A DNA stretch of 64,000 nt from Geomobilibacter sp964431365 (GCA_964431365.1 CAYSJJ010000010.1:8380-72379); one strand, 5' to 3'; numbered from the stretch's first letter, positions 51,617 through 59,362 are shown. Numbers and translations are program-made. The notes: generated from the letters alone by a model not told the origin.

Positions 51617-52954
51617 ATGGCGAAGCTCGAACGTGGCCCGTTTACAGACAAAGAAATCAGCAACTTAAAACCCCGAAAGACTGAATATTGGGTTAGAGAG
51701 GGGAAAGGCTTCTGTGTTCGAGTGTATCCGTCGGGAGAAAAGGCGTGGTACTACATTTACACGTTCGATGGCCGCAAGCGCTACATGCGCCTGGGCGAGG
51801 GGGCCTATCCAGAAGTTTCCCTGTCTGGCGCGCGCAAGCTGTTCAACAGTGCCAAGGTGAAAGTGGATAATGGGACAGATCCGCTGGCTGAACAAGACAA
51901 CGAGAGAATAGCACGCAAACGCACACCCTTTGTTGCTGACTTCATAGACGAATACATCACGCGCTTTGCCAAGGAACACAACCGAGGATGGAAGGAAATA
52001 GAGCGAGCCCTGAAATCCGAAATCGCGCCAAAGTGGGGAAAGCGCAAGATAACGGACATAAAGCGCCGAGACCTTGTTGTTATACTCGACGATATAACAG
52101 ACAGGGGCGCACCCATTATGGCAAACAGAGTACTGGCATACACCCGCAAGATGTTTTCTTATGCCGTCAAACGTGATGCATTGGAAGCAAACCCTTTTAT
52201 GGGGATGGATCGACCTTCTAAGGAAGAGGGCCGGGAACGGGCACTATCTGTTGATGAGATCAAAACACTATGGGCGAACCTGGACAAAGCCAAGATGAGC
52301 GACTGCATTAAACGCGCTTTGAAGCTTATTCTTGTGACCGCGCAACGGCCAGGCGAAGTAATCGGCATCCACTCAAGAGAAATTGCCGTTGAGCAGAAGG
52401 AGCAGAAGAACGACCGCGGAAAGGTTACCAGAACGTGGAATGAAACATGGTGGACGATCCCTGCAGAACGCAGCAAAAATAAGCAGGTTCACAGAGTATT
52501 TCTTACCCCGCTAGCACTGGAGTTGCTCGGCGACAAAGAAGGATACATTTTCGAATCTCCCGCGAACCCTGGCGTTGATGCAGCCGGGAACCCTCTCCCC
52601 CCCAAGCCTTACGAAGTGCGCACCATGACCCACGATATCAAGGCCAATTTGCCGCACACGCCGGAAAGCAAGGTAGAGGACCGGCTGAAGATTGCTCACT
52701 TCACCCCCCATGATCTGCGCCGCAGCGCAGCTACATGCATGGCTGAAATGGGGATTCCTGGTGATATACTTGACCGCGTGCAGAACCACATCAGCAAACA
52801 AAAGCAGGGCGTAGGCCATATCTATAACCGATACTCCTATGACAAGGAGAAGAGAGCCGCCCTTGAAGCCTGGGGGCGCAAGCTGACGTCGCTCATCACC
52901 AGCAGAGACAATTCGAACGTGATAACGATGCAGCGTAAAGGGGCGAGGGGATGA
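51617..52954 (+). CDS. int: P4-family tyrosine integrase
   Basis: The 445-residue protein has a DUF4102-type N-terminal domain (ISNLKPRKTEYWVREGKGFC), a SAM-like core-binding domain (about 105-200) and a C-terminal catalytic domain. Catalytic residues: Arg244 (TAQRPGEV), Lys287 or Lys289, His365/Arg368 (HDLRRS), His391 and nucleophile Tyr403 (HIYNRYSY). It lies 195 bases inside the left repeat and points into the element. All residues are intact, so excision should be possible. Confidence 0.95.
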   Translation: MAKLERGPFTDKEISNLKPRKTEYWVREGKGFCVRVYPSGEKAWYYIYTFDGRKRYMRLGEGAYPEVSLSGARKLFNSAKVKVDNGTDPLAEQDNERIARKRTPFVADFIDEYITRFAKEHNRGWKEIERALKSEIAPKWGKRKITDIKRRDLVVILDDITDRGAPIMANRVLAYTRKMFSYAVKRDALEANPFMGMDRPSKEEGRERALSVDEIKTLWANLDKAKMSDCIKRALKLILVTAQRPGEVIGIHSREIAVEQKEQKNDRGKVTRTWNETWWTIPAERSKNKQVHRVFLTPLALELLGDKEGYIFESPANPGVDAAGNPLPPKPYEVRTMTHDIKANLPHTPESKVEDRLKIAHFTPHDLRRSAATCMAEMGIPGDILDRVQNHISKQKQGVGHIYNRYSYDKEKRAALEAWGRKLTSLITSRDNSNVITMQRKGARG

Positions 52955-53091
52955 GCCGCAAGCAACAACGGGTATGGGCAACGATCCCACCAGAGCATCA
53001 AGATATGTTGAATCAGGCCATGGCCGGCGAAGCTGGCACCAAATCACAAACAAAGCCAGCCTCACCACCAAAAGCAAAGCCGCCAGCAGCC
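52951..53091 (+). CDS. Small element protein, cut by assembly gap
   Basis: A reading frame starts at an ATG overlapping the integrase stop (ATGA): MSRKQQRVWATIPPEHQDML, followed by an Ala/Lys/Pro-rich stretch. It runs into ten Ns at 53092, so the end is unknown. The start looks real from coupling and from the 'WATIPPEHQDMLNQAM' helix. The function is unknown. Confidence 0.6.
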
Positions 53092-53101
53092 NNNNNNNNN
53101 N
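53092..53101. other. Assembly gap (10 N)
   Basis: Ten Ns interrupt the small gene after the integrase. Repeat-rich or Pro/Ala-coding DNA may have broken the assembly. Gap size is uncertain. Confidence 0.95.
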
Positions 53102-53223
53102 TTCACTCAAAGAAAGACCCGTCTTCACGCGGGTGTTCGTCTTTTCTTTGCCTGGCTATCCGCTCAATCCTCGCTTCTGCCGGACACGCGTGACCATCGG
53201 GTTGGACGCCAGCGCTTGCAGCC

Positions 53224-53817
53224 TTGGATGATCCAGTCTTATTGCTTGCCGAGTACGAAACCATTTTTCGAGCTACCGGCGACCCGACCATACCGCTTGC
53301 TGTGCTCTGTACCGCTGTTGATGCCGCGGGAAATTCCGAGAGCGTGACATTACCAGCATGGGCGGGGCGATTCTTGGCCCAAGGCTTCGCGCGTTATCTC
53401 GACGCCAGGGCATCGGGTGACCGCGCCACGATCCTCGAAGAGTATCTGGGCATTGGATTGGAGGGGGAAGATGATGTTGCCAATTTAACGACGCTCGACC
53501 AGATGGCGAACCGTGTAAACTTGTTCCGTTGGTTATTCGGCCTCAAGTCTAGCGAAGCGGTCCACGTGGCCTATTCAATGCACCTTGACCAATGCTTGGG
53601 GCTAGGTCTCGCACCTGATAAGGTGGGCATAACAAGGAGCGAAAAGTCATTTAGGGATTTCTACGACCGCCGCCACGCCCGGCAGTATGAGGGGTGGCGG
53701 CAAGCCAAAGAGTCGGGCGGAGACATACCGACCGCAGAAGCCAGAGAAGCGGTACTGTCGATGCTACCGTCTGAATTAGCAAGCCGAGTGCAGAGAGAAG
53801 CCAAGGCGCTATCATAA
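53224..53817 (+). CDS. Element protein of unknown function
   Basis: The frame runs from a TTG at 53224 (or from a start lost in the N gap) to a TAA at 53817, 197 residues. It is helical and acidic in the middle (EEYLGIGLEGEDDVANLTTL) with a repeated leucine pattern. I do not recognise the family. There is no good ribosome site, so the true start may be elsewhere. A clear terminator follows at 53847. Confidence 0.6.
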   Translation: MDDPVLLLAEYETIFRATGDPTIPLAVLCTAVDAAGNSESVTLPAWAGRFLAQGFARYLDARASGDRATILEEYLGIGLEGEDDVANLTTLDQMANRVNLFRWLFGLKSSEAVHVAYSMHLDQCLGLGLAPDKVGITRSEKSFRDFYDRRHARQYEGWRQAKESGGDIPTAEAREAVLSMLPSELASRVQREAKALS

Positions 53818-53846
53818 CCCCCTCCACAAACCGATTAGCCGCACGC

Positions 53847-53881
53847 AAAGCCGCCCATTTCACAAGGGGCGGCTTTTTTAT
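53847..53881 (+). terminator. Rho-independent terminator
   Basis: AGCCGCCC pairs with GGGCGGCT across a 10-base loop and ends in seven Ts. It closes the integrase transcript, 30 bases after the preceding stop. Confidence 0.9.
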
Positions 53882-53892
53882 TAAAAAAATTT

Positions 53893-53921
53893 ACTGTACG
53901 CAAGACATATCAACGTACAGT
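53893..53921. promoter_or_regulatory. Inverted repeat upstream of the AlpA-like gene
   Basis: ACTGTACG and CGTACAGT are perfect inverted 8-mers separated by 13 bases, about 100 bases before the AlpA-like ATG. A regulator site is likely. A T-run on its right side means a terminator cannot be excluded. Confidence 0.5.
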
Positions 53922-54019
53922 TTTTTCAATCATTTCAGGATGTTGCGCCTTGCACCTCGCGTCGATATGGCATAATGTGAAGACAGATGAACAACACGCT
54001 TTTACATGGAGGCAAAAAG

Positions 54020-54199
54020 ATGGCACAGCGATTCATGAGGTCGGCAGAGGTTCGTGGAGCGGTCGGGGTATCATCAACCACCATCTGGAGGATGGAACGG
54101 GCGGGCTTGTTTCCAAAGAGGCGGCGCATATCCGCTGGGGCAGTAGGCTGGCTGGCGTCGGAGGTGGTCGAATGGTTGGAGTCGAGGGAAGCGGCATAG
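54020..54199 (+). CDS. AlpA-like DNA-binding regulator
   Basis: The 59-residue product starts at the ATG at 54020 (GGAGG seven bases upstream): MAQRFMRSAEVRGAVGVSST. The 'VSSTTIWRMERAGLFPKRRR' segment is a MerR/AlpA-type winged helix, and the tail 'WLASEVVEWLESREAA' is typical. AlpA proteins activate integrase or excision in P4-like elements. Unlike the classic arrangement, the gene lies downstream of int in the same direction. Confidence 0.85.
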   Translation: MAQRFMRSAEVRGAVGVSSTTIWRMERAGLFPKRRRISAGAVGWLASEVVEWLESREAA

Positions 54200-54210
54200 G
54201 GGGGGCAGGC

Positions 54211-54456
54211 ATGAGACCCGAGACCATTACTATCAGCACCAGCAATATCGACGTGGCCGCCAGTGTCCAGACCGTTACCGGCATCATCCCGGAGATCGTC
54301 TATTCGGACGCCGCAGTGATTGCCAGTTTCATGTTCCCGGCGACTCCGGTTGTGCGAGAGGCGCTTGTCGGCTACGAAACTGGTTTGAACCTTGAAGCCA
54401 AGAGGCTGTTGGGCGTCCGCAACCAGCTATTCAGGCGACTGAAGGTGGCGCGATGA
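54211..54456 (+). CDS. Small element protein
   Basis: The 81-residue protein starts MRPETITISTSNIDVAASVQ and contains 'EIVYSDAAVIASFMFPATPV'. No family is recognised. Its ATG lies 11 bases after the AlpA-like stop and its stop overlaps the next ATG (ATGA at 54453), so the three genes form one transcript. Confidence 0.65.
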   Translation: MRPETITISTSNIDVAASVQTVTGIIPEIVYSDAAVIASFMFPATPVVREALVGYETGLNLEAKRLLGVRNQLFRRLKVAR

Positions 54457-54866
54457 GCCGAGCCGTCCAGAAGAAACAGAAGCTACCCCCGTTCGTGGCC
54501 CTGACTTGGGAGGTGCTGAACTCTGCGGCTTACAAGGAACTGCCGCCATCAGCAGCAAAAGCTCTGCCGTTCTTCTTGGGAAAGGATGGCCGGGCGGTTC
54601 GGAAGCAAGGCGGCGATTACACGGGCACCTTCGAGTTTTCCTACGGGGAGGCGGAGGCAATGGGCTTTGCAACCCGGACCTTCGCCAGGGCAATCACCGA
54701 CCTTGTTGCTCACGGCTTCATAGAGATGGCCGGTTATGGCGGTCTTCGGGGTAACTGCAAGTCGTTCAACCGCTTCCAGTTGTCGGGACGATGGCGAAAT
54801 TATGGTACAGCCCTCTTTCGGGACGTGCCTCGCTACCCTAACGAGCCGAACAAGAAGGCCGCTTAG
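54453..54866 (+). CDS. Winged-helix-like element protein, possible replication initiator
   Basis: The 137-residue protein has an RQ-type opening (VQKKQKLPPFVALTWEVLNS) and a helix-turn-helix-like part ('GEAEAMGFATRTFARAITDL', then 'VAHGFIEMAGYGG'). This resembles the N-terminal DNA-binding domain of small-element replication proteins. The inverted-repeat region starts 20 bases after its stop, as an initiator gene next to its origin would. Without a second domain it may be only a regulator. The initiator role is inference. Confidence 0.7.
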   Translation: MSRAVQKKQKLPPFVALTWEVLNSAAYKELPPSAAKALPFFLGKDGRAVRKQGGDYTGTFEFSYGEAEAMGFATRTFARAITDLVAHGFIEMAGYGGLRGNCKSFNRFQLSGRWRNYGTALFRDVPRYPNEPNKKAA

Positions 54867-54886
54867 ATGGTAATTCTAGAATACTC

Positions 54887-55009
54887 TGTACTTTTGGCAT
54901 CGGTGGAGATGAGAGAAACCACCCCTACAACTTCACTTTTGGCAGATGGCCGCCGTTCGCCGATGCCAAAAATACCGTTGTAGGCCGTTTCGCCGATGCC
55001 AAAAGTACA
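54887..55009. repeat. Nested inverted repeats with four TTTTGGCA-type units; possible origin or operator
   Basis: Three nested arms pair across this 123-base stretch. The outer 17-mers (54887-54903 and 54993-55009, tgtacttttggcatcgg) are exact inverse complements. Middle 8-mers (54924-54931/54977-54984) and inner 9-mers (54936-54944/54964-54972) follow. TTTTGGCA units thus occur twice on each strand. No gene lies here. Such a cruciform could be an iteron-like replication origin or a multi-site operator. Confidence 0.7.
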
Positions 55010-55145
55010 GGCTGTCATGTTTTCGCCGGGAGAATCGGTGTTCATGCGTGGCCGGCCCATTCCCCGCTCATACTATTCAAACCATATAGATTCTACATAA
55101 CATAAATCTCATTTATCTTACTTCTTACCTTAAAAGGAGACTGCC

Positions 55146-55385
55146 GTGGAAAAGGTCCTTATTGCCGAGATCCTAACCAAGAAGCACGGCCGCAAAATCG
55201 TGGTGGAGCAGGACAATTGGCGCGGAACACCCATGGGCAATGTCCGCGAGTGGATATATCAGGAGGAGCTTGGCCAGTGGCTTCCCTCCAGGACTGTCGG
55301 TCTAAACCTTCCCATATGGCTGTGGGAGGAAATCGTTAAATACTTGCCTGCCATGTTGGGCAAAGAGCCCCAAGCAGTGCAGTGA
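55146..55385 (+). CDS. PC4/p15-like single-stranded DNA-binding domain protein
   Basis: The 79-residue protein begins at a GTG with AAAAGGAG five bases upstream. The core 'GTPMGNVREWIYQEELGQWL' with 'PSRTVGLNLPIWLWEEIVKY' matches the PC4-fold pattern (R-x-W/Y ... G-L/I-x-L ... W-x-x-I/L). PC4-like proteins bind single-stranded DNA. A role in element replication or transcription is reasonable. The match is by eye. Confidence 0.7.
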   Translation: MEKVLIAEILTKKHGRKIVVEQDNWRGTPMGNVREWIYQEELGQWLPSRTVGLNLPIWLWEEIVKYLPAMLGKEPQAVQ

Positions 55386-55448
55386 CTAATCAGCCCTTAG
55401 CCACCCCAACCCCTGTCAACGACGGGGCACAGCGAGGAGAAACAAGCA

Positions 55449-56114
55449 ATGGTGGGTACCTCACGAAGGATCTTCGACTGGAAGCAGCAGGTAAACGCAA
55501 CCGCCCAAGAACTACAGGCAGGATCTACCGAGTTCAACGGCACCAAGTATCAAGCCGACTTTCAGCGGGCCGGCTGGCGAGCCTTGCAGGAGTTCAAGGC
55601 TGCGAAGCCCCGCCTCGCTGGAGCCGACACGCGACTCTTTGCGGCAGTCGTCCGCGTGATAACGGGCTTCCAGCAGGCCGCATTCTACCGGGAAGCAACA
55701 GGGGCGGAGAATGCCCCTGGGCTATTGCTGCACGCTGCGCGGGAATTGATCGCCACCAGCCCCGAACCGCTGGATATGGAACCGCTACGCCACGCAAACC
55801 AGCACGTGCGAAGCCAATTCCTCAGCGCAGAACGGTGCAAGTCAGAGCGGTTGCTAACGATCCCAGGGTTTGAGGTGAGGCTGCCAGTTGTAAACCCCTG
55901 GAGCCGTGCTATCAACGCGTACGGCACCGAGGCGATAGAAAAGGGTGCCGACCTCGACAAGTTGCTGGAGTACATCAACACGATGCATTATCACGCTGTC
56001 GAAATGTTCCTCCTTCGCTTCGCGGCCGACCTGCCCAAAGTTGCGGATGAAGTCCAGGCGGCCAAGGCAATGGCTGCGGCACTCCACCGGCAGGCGTCAG
56101 AACGGCAGGCGTAG
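55449..56114 (+). CDS. Element protein of unknown function
   Basis: This 221-residue protein starts at an ATG with a GAGGAG site (MVGTSRRIFDWKQQVNATAQ). It is helix-rich throughout, with no signal, membrane segment or known motif ('YINTMHYHAVEMFLLRFAAD' near residue 170). It is 63 bases downstream of the PC4-like gene and on the same strand. As the largest unknown gene of the element it is a candidate for its accessory phenotype. Confidence 0.75.
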   Translation: MVGTSRRIFDWKQQVNATAQELQAGSTEFNGTKYQADFQRAGWRALQEFKAAKPRLAGADTRLFAAVVRVITGFQQAAFYREATGAENAPGLLLHAARELIATSPEPLDMEPLRHANQHVRSQFLSAERCKSERLLTIPGFEVRLPVVNPWSRAINAYGTEAIEKGADLDKLLEYINTMHYHAVEMFLLRFAADLPKVADEVQAAKAMAAALHRQASERQA

Positions 56115-56124
56115 GAGGTGTCGC

Positions 56125-56187
56125 ATGAATGCCGCAGACGGTAAGGTCACGGCAACGGGCGAAGTGTGCACCATCAAACCAGACTGA
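56125..56187 (+). CDS. 20-residue mini-ORF
   Basis: ATG at 56125 with AGGAGG five bases upstream opens a frame of 20 codons (MNAADGKVTATGEVCTIKPD). It lies 10 bases after the 221-residue gene and is closed by a strong terminator. The strong ribosome site is the only support. Confidence 0.45.
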   Translation: MNAADGKVTATGEVCTIKPD

Positions 56188-56217
56188 TATTGGTATAGCA
56201 CTAAGCAGAGAAATTAC

Positions 56218-56246
56218 GTGGGGGCTTTATGTGAGCCCCCACTTTT
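56218..56246 (+). terminator. Strong terminator between convergent genes
   Basis: GTGGGGGCT pairs with AGCCCCCAC around an 8-base loop, followed by TTTTAT on the plus strand. It lies between the plus-strand unknown genes and the minus-strand membrane protein gene, and may serve both. Confidence 0.88.
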
Positions 56247-56541
56247 ATCTTTTGTCGGGAAACTGCAGCGGTATAATTTTTGTTTTGGTAAAAGGTGAAA
56301 ATACCCCCCAAGCGTTGTCATTTTCTTTACCTTTAATCAATATATAGTATGTTGCAGTCCTTGAATCGAAAACAGCAAGAACAGCATCTTCGTCCTTTAC
56401 TTCTACGGAGTGAAAACGATTATTATTTATTGATAGATAATATAGATATAACATTACTCCAAACAGCAAAAGCAGAAGTGCTTTGAAAACATAGTTGAGT
56501 GATTCAGTTGATAACTTTCTGAAAGAATAATTCATATTCAT
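56245..56541 (-). CDS. AT-rich membrane-anchored small protein, cargo-like
   Basis: The 98-residue protein has one membrane helix (FKALLLLLFGVMLYLYYLSI, residues 19-38) with a short cytoplasmic N-terminus. A domain of about 55 residues follows ('AVFDSRTATYYILIKGKEND'). It is on the opposite strand and far richer in A/T than the rest of the element. It is therefore a typical moron/cargo gene. The ribosome site is weak. The function is unknown. Confidence 0.65.
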   Translation of the reverse strand: MNMNYSFRKLSTESLNYVFKALLLLLFGVMLYLYYLSINNNRFHSVEVKDEDAVLAVFDSRTATYYILIKGKENDNAWGVFSPFTKTKIIPLQFPDKR

Positions 56542-57205
56542 TTAACTCTTGGCGGGTCCCCGTCAGATAATCTCATAAGTAATTTCTCAGTTCAGAAACT
56601 TAAGTGATTCATAAAATTTTCATTAGGGATAACATAGGATGCCTTGTCGGGGGAATTAGTCAGCAAGAGTCCCAAGAAGCGATCCATCCATTATTCACCA
56701 AGATTAACACATGTCAATCAACTGAATGCCGTATGACTTCCTTGGTCAGGGGGCCGCACACACATTTGCAGATGTGCCACCCGACATAATACGTCACACG
56801 ACGAGCAAAATGGGGCCTAGAATCCGTTTTTACAGGCCCAGCCTCACCGACGCCCATTGCAGGGGTGTTTTTTGAATAGACACCGGGCTAGAAAATTTTT
56901 CGGGGGGAGGTACTACTTCACAGGAGAGCCCCCCCTGAGATTTCAGGGCCGACAAACGCGGACACTCGCGGGACGGGATGAGACTCTTTTTTACAGTGAC
57001 CGCCCCGACAGCAGTTTGGTCCGGGGGTACAGGTCGCGGGTAGCGAAGGACGGAAGACGGGCGGCTTTTTGGTGACATCCATGGTGGGTTTTATTTACAC
57101 CCACAATGGTAACTATTTGAAATATAAGGATTTTATCCCTAGACAAAGAGAAAAACAACAGGTATGATGTCCACATGAAACAAAAAAGGAACAGGGGAGG
57201 CGACC
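56542..57205. other. 664-base stretch without a supported gene
   Basis: Several short frames occur but none has a ribosome site or a convincing protein. G-runs and C-runs (around 56901-56907 and 56931-56937) and T-runs make local hairpins. The stretch could hold an untranslated RNA or the promoter of the small gene at 57206. I see no repeats of CRISPR or att type. Confidence 0.5.
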
Positions 57206-57379
57206 ATGAAAAAGCAGAAAATGGAGAACGCGGATGTACGGATGGACTTTTGCGATCTGAATGATGATTTGCTATTGATCAGGTTGCTACACACCCAGGC
57301 CGAAGCTTTGTCGGCGCAGATGGTGGCGGAGGAAATCGCATTGGAGTTGGAGAGACGACGGACGCAGCAGGCAGCGTAA
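57206..57379 (+). CDS. Small element protein (57 aa)
   Basis: The frame starts MKKQKMENADVRMDFCDLND, with GGGGAGG six bases before the ATG. The body is an amphipathic helix ('LLLIRLLHTQAEALSAQMVA', then 'EEIALELERRRTQQAA'). A strong terminator follows 25 bases after the stop, which supports a real short transcript. It may be a small regulator or an antitoxin-like protein. No family is recognised. Confidence 0.65.
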   Translation: MKKQKMENADVRMDFCDLNDDLLLIRLLHTQAEALSAQMVAEEIALELERRRTQQAA

Positions 57380-57403
57380 TCGTTGCCAGCATCAACGCTG
57401 GGA

Positions 57404-57436
57404 AGGGCCGGCCCGTGAATGGTGCCGGCCTTTTTC
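57404..57436 (+). terminator. Rho-independent terminator
   Basis: GGCCGGC pairs with GCCGGCC over an 11-base loop and is followed by TTTTTC. It closes the 57-residue gene. Confidence 0.9.
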
Positions 57437-57523
57437 GTTTCCTGTTAAGGGGGCGACTGTGGAAGAGGGCAGGAAGGCCGGAATGGAGGAGGCAGCAGAA
57501 AGTCGAACGTCACCGACCGCAGC

Positions 57524-57555
57524 AAGCCCGGTCCTCTTCCTGGGGTCGGGCTTTT
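57524..57555 (+). terminator. Second terminator-like hairpin near the right end
   Basis: AAGCCCG pairs with CGGGCTT across 16 bases, followed by TTATATT. It lies inside a short frame that I do not accept as a gene. Confidence 0.65.
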
Positions 57556-57631
57556 ATATTGATGATATCTGGATGATAGCAAAGACGTCAGAGGATACGA
57601 GGGAGGATACGGTAGCAACAAAAAAACAAAA

Positions 57632-57657
57632 GGGTCATAGCGTTAACGCTACAACCC
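57632..57657 (-). terminator. Element-borne terminator of tRNA-Ser
   Basis: On the minus strand GGGT...TAGCGTTAACGCTA...ACCC forms a hairpin just past the tRNA 3' end, followed by TTTTGTTTTTTTG. It replaces the ancestral terminator, now at 51324-51355. Its sequence is unrelated except in position and form. Confidence 0.8.
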
Positions 57658-57666
57658 ATTGATTTA

Positions 57667-57726
57667 ATGGCGGAGAGGTAGGGATTCGAACCCTAGGTAC
57701 GTTGCCGTACACCTGATTTCGAGTCA
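57667..57726. repeat. Right attachment repeat inside tRNA-Ser
   Basis: The 60 bases are identical to 51362-51421 and form the 3' part of the complete tRNA-Ser. Insertion restored the tRNA sequence. Confidence 0.95.
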
Positions 57727-57755
57727 GGCACCATCGACCACTCGGACACCTCTCC
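57668..57755 (-). tRNA. tRNA-Ser (anticodon CGA)
   Basis: Minus strand. The acceptor stem GGAGAGG (57755-57749) pairs with CCTCTCC (57678-57672). The anticodon arm has the CTCGAAA loop (anticodon CGA), a long variable arm follows (TGTACGG/CGTACC region) and then a normal T arm GGGTTCGAATCCC. CCA is encoded at 57670-57668. The CGA anticodon reads UCG. The gene hosts the integrative element and stays complete. Confidence 0.96.
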
Positions 57756-57809
57756 GTGAGAAGAGACCGCCATGCAGAAGTAGCTATATACCCTATTACC
57801 GGTCTGATT

Positions 57810-58835
57810 TCAACTGCAACGTTTCGCGCCGCTCTCCGGCACCATTCCGGCAATGATCCCGGCGCCGTTGGGGAGTTCGATGGGAAGCCGCCGCACGTCG
57901 CAGGCGCCGGCCCTCTGCAGCATCTCCGTCAGCTCCCCCTGGGAGTAGGACTGGCCGGATGGCGTCCCCAGCAGCATGTTCAGGGAGAAGAGGGCCGGGA
58001 AAAGGGGGCCGTCCTTGGGATCGTCGAGGATGAACTCCTGGACGAGGATCACGCCGCCCGGCTCCAGGGCGGCCATGGCCTTCTCCAGGATGATTCCGCA
58101 GCCGGCCCGGTCTTCGCTATGCAGGATGTGGGAGAGCCAGGCCACGTCGAAGCGCCCCTCGATCCCCTTGGCGATAAAGTCGCCGTCCGTAAAGGCGATC
58201 CGGTCGCTGAGGCCGAAACGGGCAATGGTCTTTTCCGCAAAGGGGCGGGTGGTGGGGAGATCGTAGACTACGACGGTCAGATCCGGATTTCGCTGGCAGA
58301 AATGGATGGCGTAGGTCCCCGGACCTCCCCCCAGGTCGAGGAGCCGTTGCCGACCGGTGAGGTCGATCTGCGTGACGATGCGGGGGGCGAGGAGCATGGC
58401 CAGGTTGAACATCCCCATCTCGAAGCTTTCCCGGGCTGTTGCGTCGTCCTTGTGGGAAACACGTTCACTGATCGGCCCGCCGCTCCGGACCGACTCGTCG
58501 AGCCGTGCCCACCCCGTCATCAGGTGATGGTGATGGCTGATGATGTACCCGAGGTAGTTCGGCGAGGTGCGGGCCAGGAAATCAGCGGCAAACGGTGAAG
58601 CAGTGAAGGTCTCCCCACGCTTTTCCAGCAGCCCGAGGGCGGCCAGCGCGTCGAGGAGCATGGCCAGCCCGCGAACCGGGCACGACAGCCGCTCGGCAAG
58701 CTCCGGGGCGGCATGGGGCCGCTCGGCCAGGGGGGTGAAAAGGTCCAGCTCCACGCCGGCATGCAGGGCGCAGGCGCTCCAGTAGCCGCCCGACATCTGC
58801 AGCAGGTCGGCGGGTGTCCAGCTTCTCTTTTCCAT
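57810..58835 (-). CDS. SAM-dependent O-methyltransferase-like protein
   Basis: The 341-residue product starts at the ATG at 58835 (GGAGG five bases upstream). It has an N-terminal winged-helix dimerisation domain (about residues 10-90; 'LAERLSCPVRGLAMLLDALA') and a class I methyltransferase domain. Motif I is 'LLDLGGGPGTYAIHF' (residues about 170-184), with 'VYDLPTTRPFAEKTI' after it and a 'LVQEFILDD' strand. It belongs to the acetylserotonin/caffeic-acid O-methyltransferase type; the substrate is unknown. It follows tadA by 23 bases. Confidence 0.9.
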   Translation of the reverse strand: MEKRSWTPADLLQMSGGYWSACALHAGVELDLFTPLAERPHAAPELAERLSCPVRGLAMLLDALAALGLLEKRGETFTASPFAADFLARTSPNYLGYIISHHHHLMTGWARLDESVRSGGPISERVSHKDDATARESFEMGMFNLAMLLAPRIVTQIDLTGRQRLLDLGGGPGTYAIHFCQRNPDLTVVVYDLPTTRPFAEKTIARFGLSDRIAFTDGDFIAKGIEGRFDVAWLSHILHSEDRAGCGIILEKAMAALEPGGVILVQEFILDDPKDGPLFPALFSLNMLLGTPSGQSYSQGELTEMLQRAGACDVRRLPIELPNGAGIIAGMVPESGAKRCS

Positions 58836-58858
58836 GGCTGCCTCCACTCTCTCGGTTG

Positions 58859-59362
58859 TCACCCTTTATCCCGCTCGGCCTTTTTCTGCAGGCGGAGCTC
58901 CCGGAAGAAGCCGCTCAGGATGCCGGCGCACTCCTCTTCGCGGACACGGGGGGTTACGGTAACGGTATGGTTGAAGCGACGGTCGTTGGTAAGGTCGTAC
59001 AGGGAGCCGGCCGCACCCGCCTTGGGGTCGAAGCAGCCGAAGACGAGGCGCTCGATCCGGGCCAGGAGGATGGCCCCCATGCACATGGGGCACGGCTCCA
59101 GGGTGACGTAAAGGGTCGTGCCGGTGAGGCGCCAGCTCTTGAGCTTTCTGGCGGCCCGACGGATCGCCAGCAGCTCCGCGTGGGCGCACGGGTCGTTCTT
59201 CTCCTCCCGCTGGTTGAACCCCCGGGCGATGATGGCACCGTCCTTCACCAGCACCGCGCCGATGGGAACCTCGCGCCGCTCACCCGCCTGGGCGGCCTGC
59301 TCCAGCGCCTTCCCCATCCAGTAGGCGTCATCCCGCACGCTCTCTCTTCTCTCCCGTCCCAT
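58859..59362 (-). CDS. tadA: tRNA-specific adenosine deaminase
   Basis: The 167-residue protein is a TadA: zinc motif 'CAHAELLAIRRAARKL' with His61 and proton shuttle Glu63, and 'LEPCPMCMGAILLARIERLV' with Cys91 and Cys94. It converts A34 of tRNA-Arg(ACG) to inosine. The length and 'EVPIGAVLVKDGAIIARGFN' start are normal. It begins a two-gene minus-strand unit. Confidence 0.96.
   Translation of the reverse strand: MGRERRESVRDDAYWMGKALEQAAQAGERREVPIGAVLVKDGAIIARGFNQREEKNDPCAHAELLAIRRAARKLKSWRLTGTTLYVTLEPCPMCMGAILLARIERLVFGCFDPKAGAAGSLYDLTNDRRFNHTVTVTPRVREEECAGILSGFFRELRLQKKAERDKG

Larger units (their letters stand above)
51362..57726. mobile_element. 6.3 kb integrative element in tRNA-Ser(CGA)
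   Basis: Perfect 60 bp direct repeats bound the region: 51362-51421 and 57667-57726. The right copy lies in a complete tRNA-Ser gene; the left is only its 3' part. Contents include a P4-type integrase, AlpA-like and winged-helix-like regulators, a nested inverted-repeat region and several small genes. No capsid, tail or conjugation genes are present. It resembles a phage-satellite or minimal genomic island, either self-replicating when excised or dependent on a helper. Confidence 0.9.

Noticed and set aside
56604..57078. Short frames in the 56542-57205 stretch
   Set aside because: None has a ribosome site or a plausible protein, and composition changes along the stretch.
57459..57662. 67-codon plus-strand frame near the right end of the element
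   Set aside because: A terminator hairpin (57524-57555) lies inside it, and it runs into the tRNA terminator. No homology is recognised.
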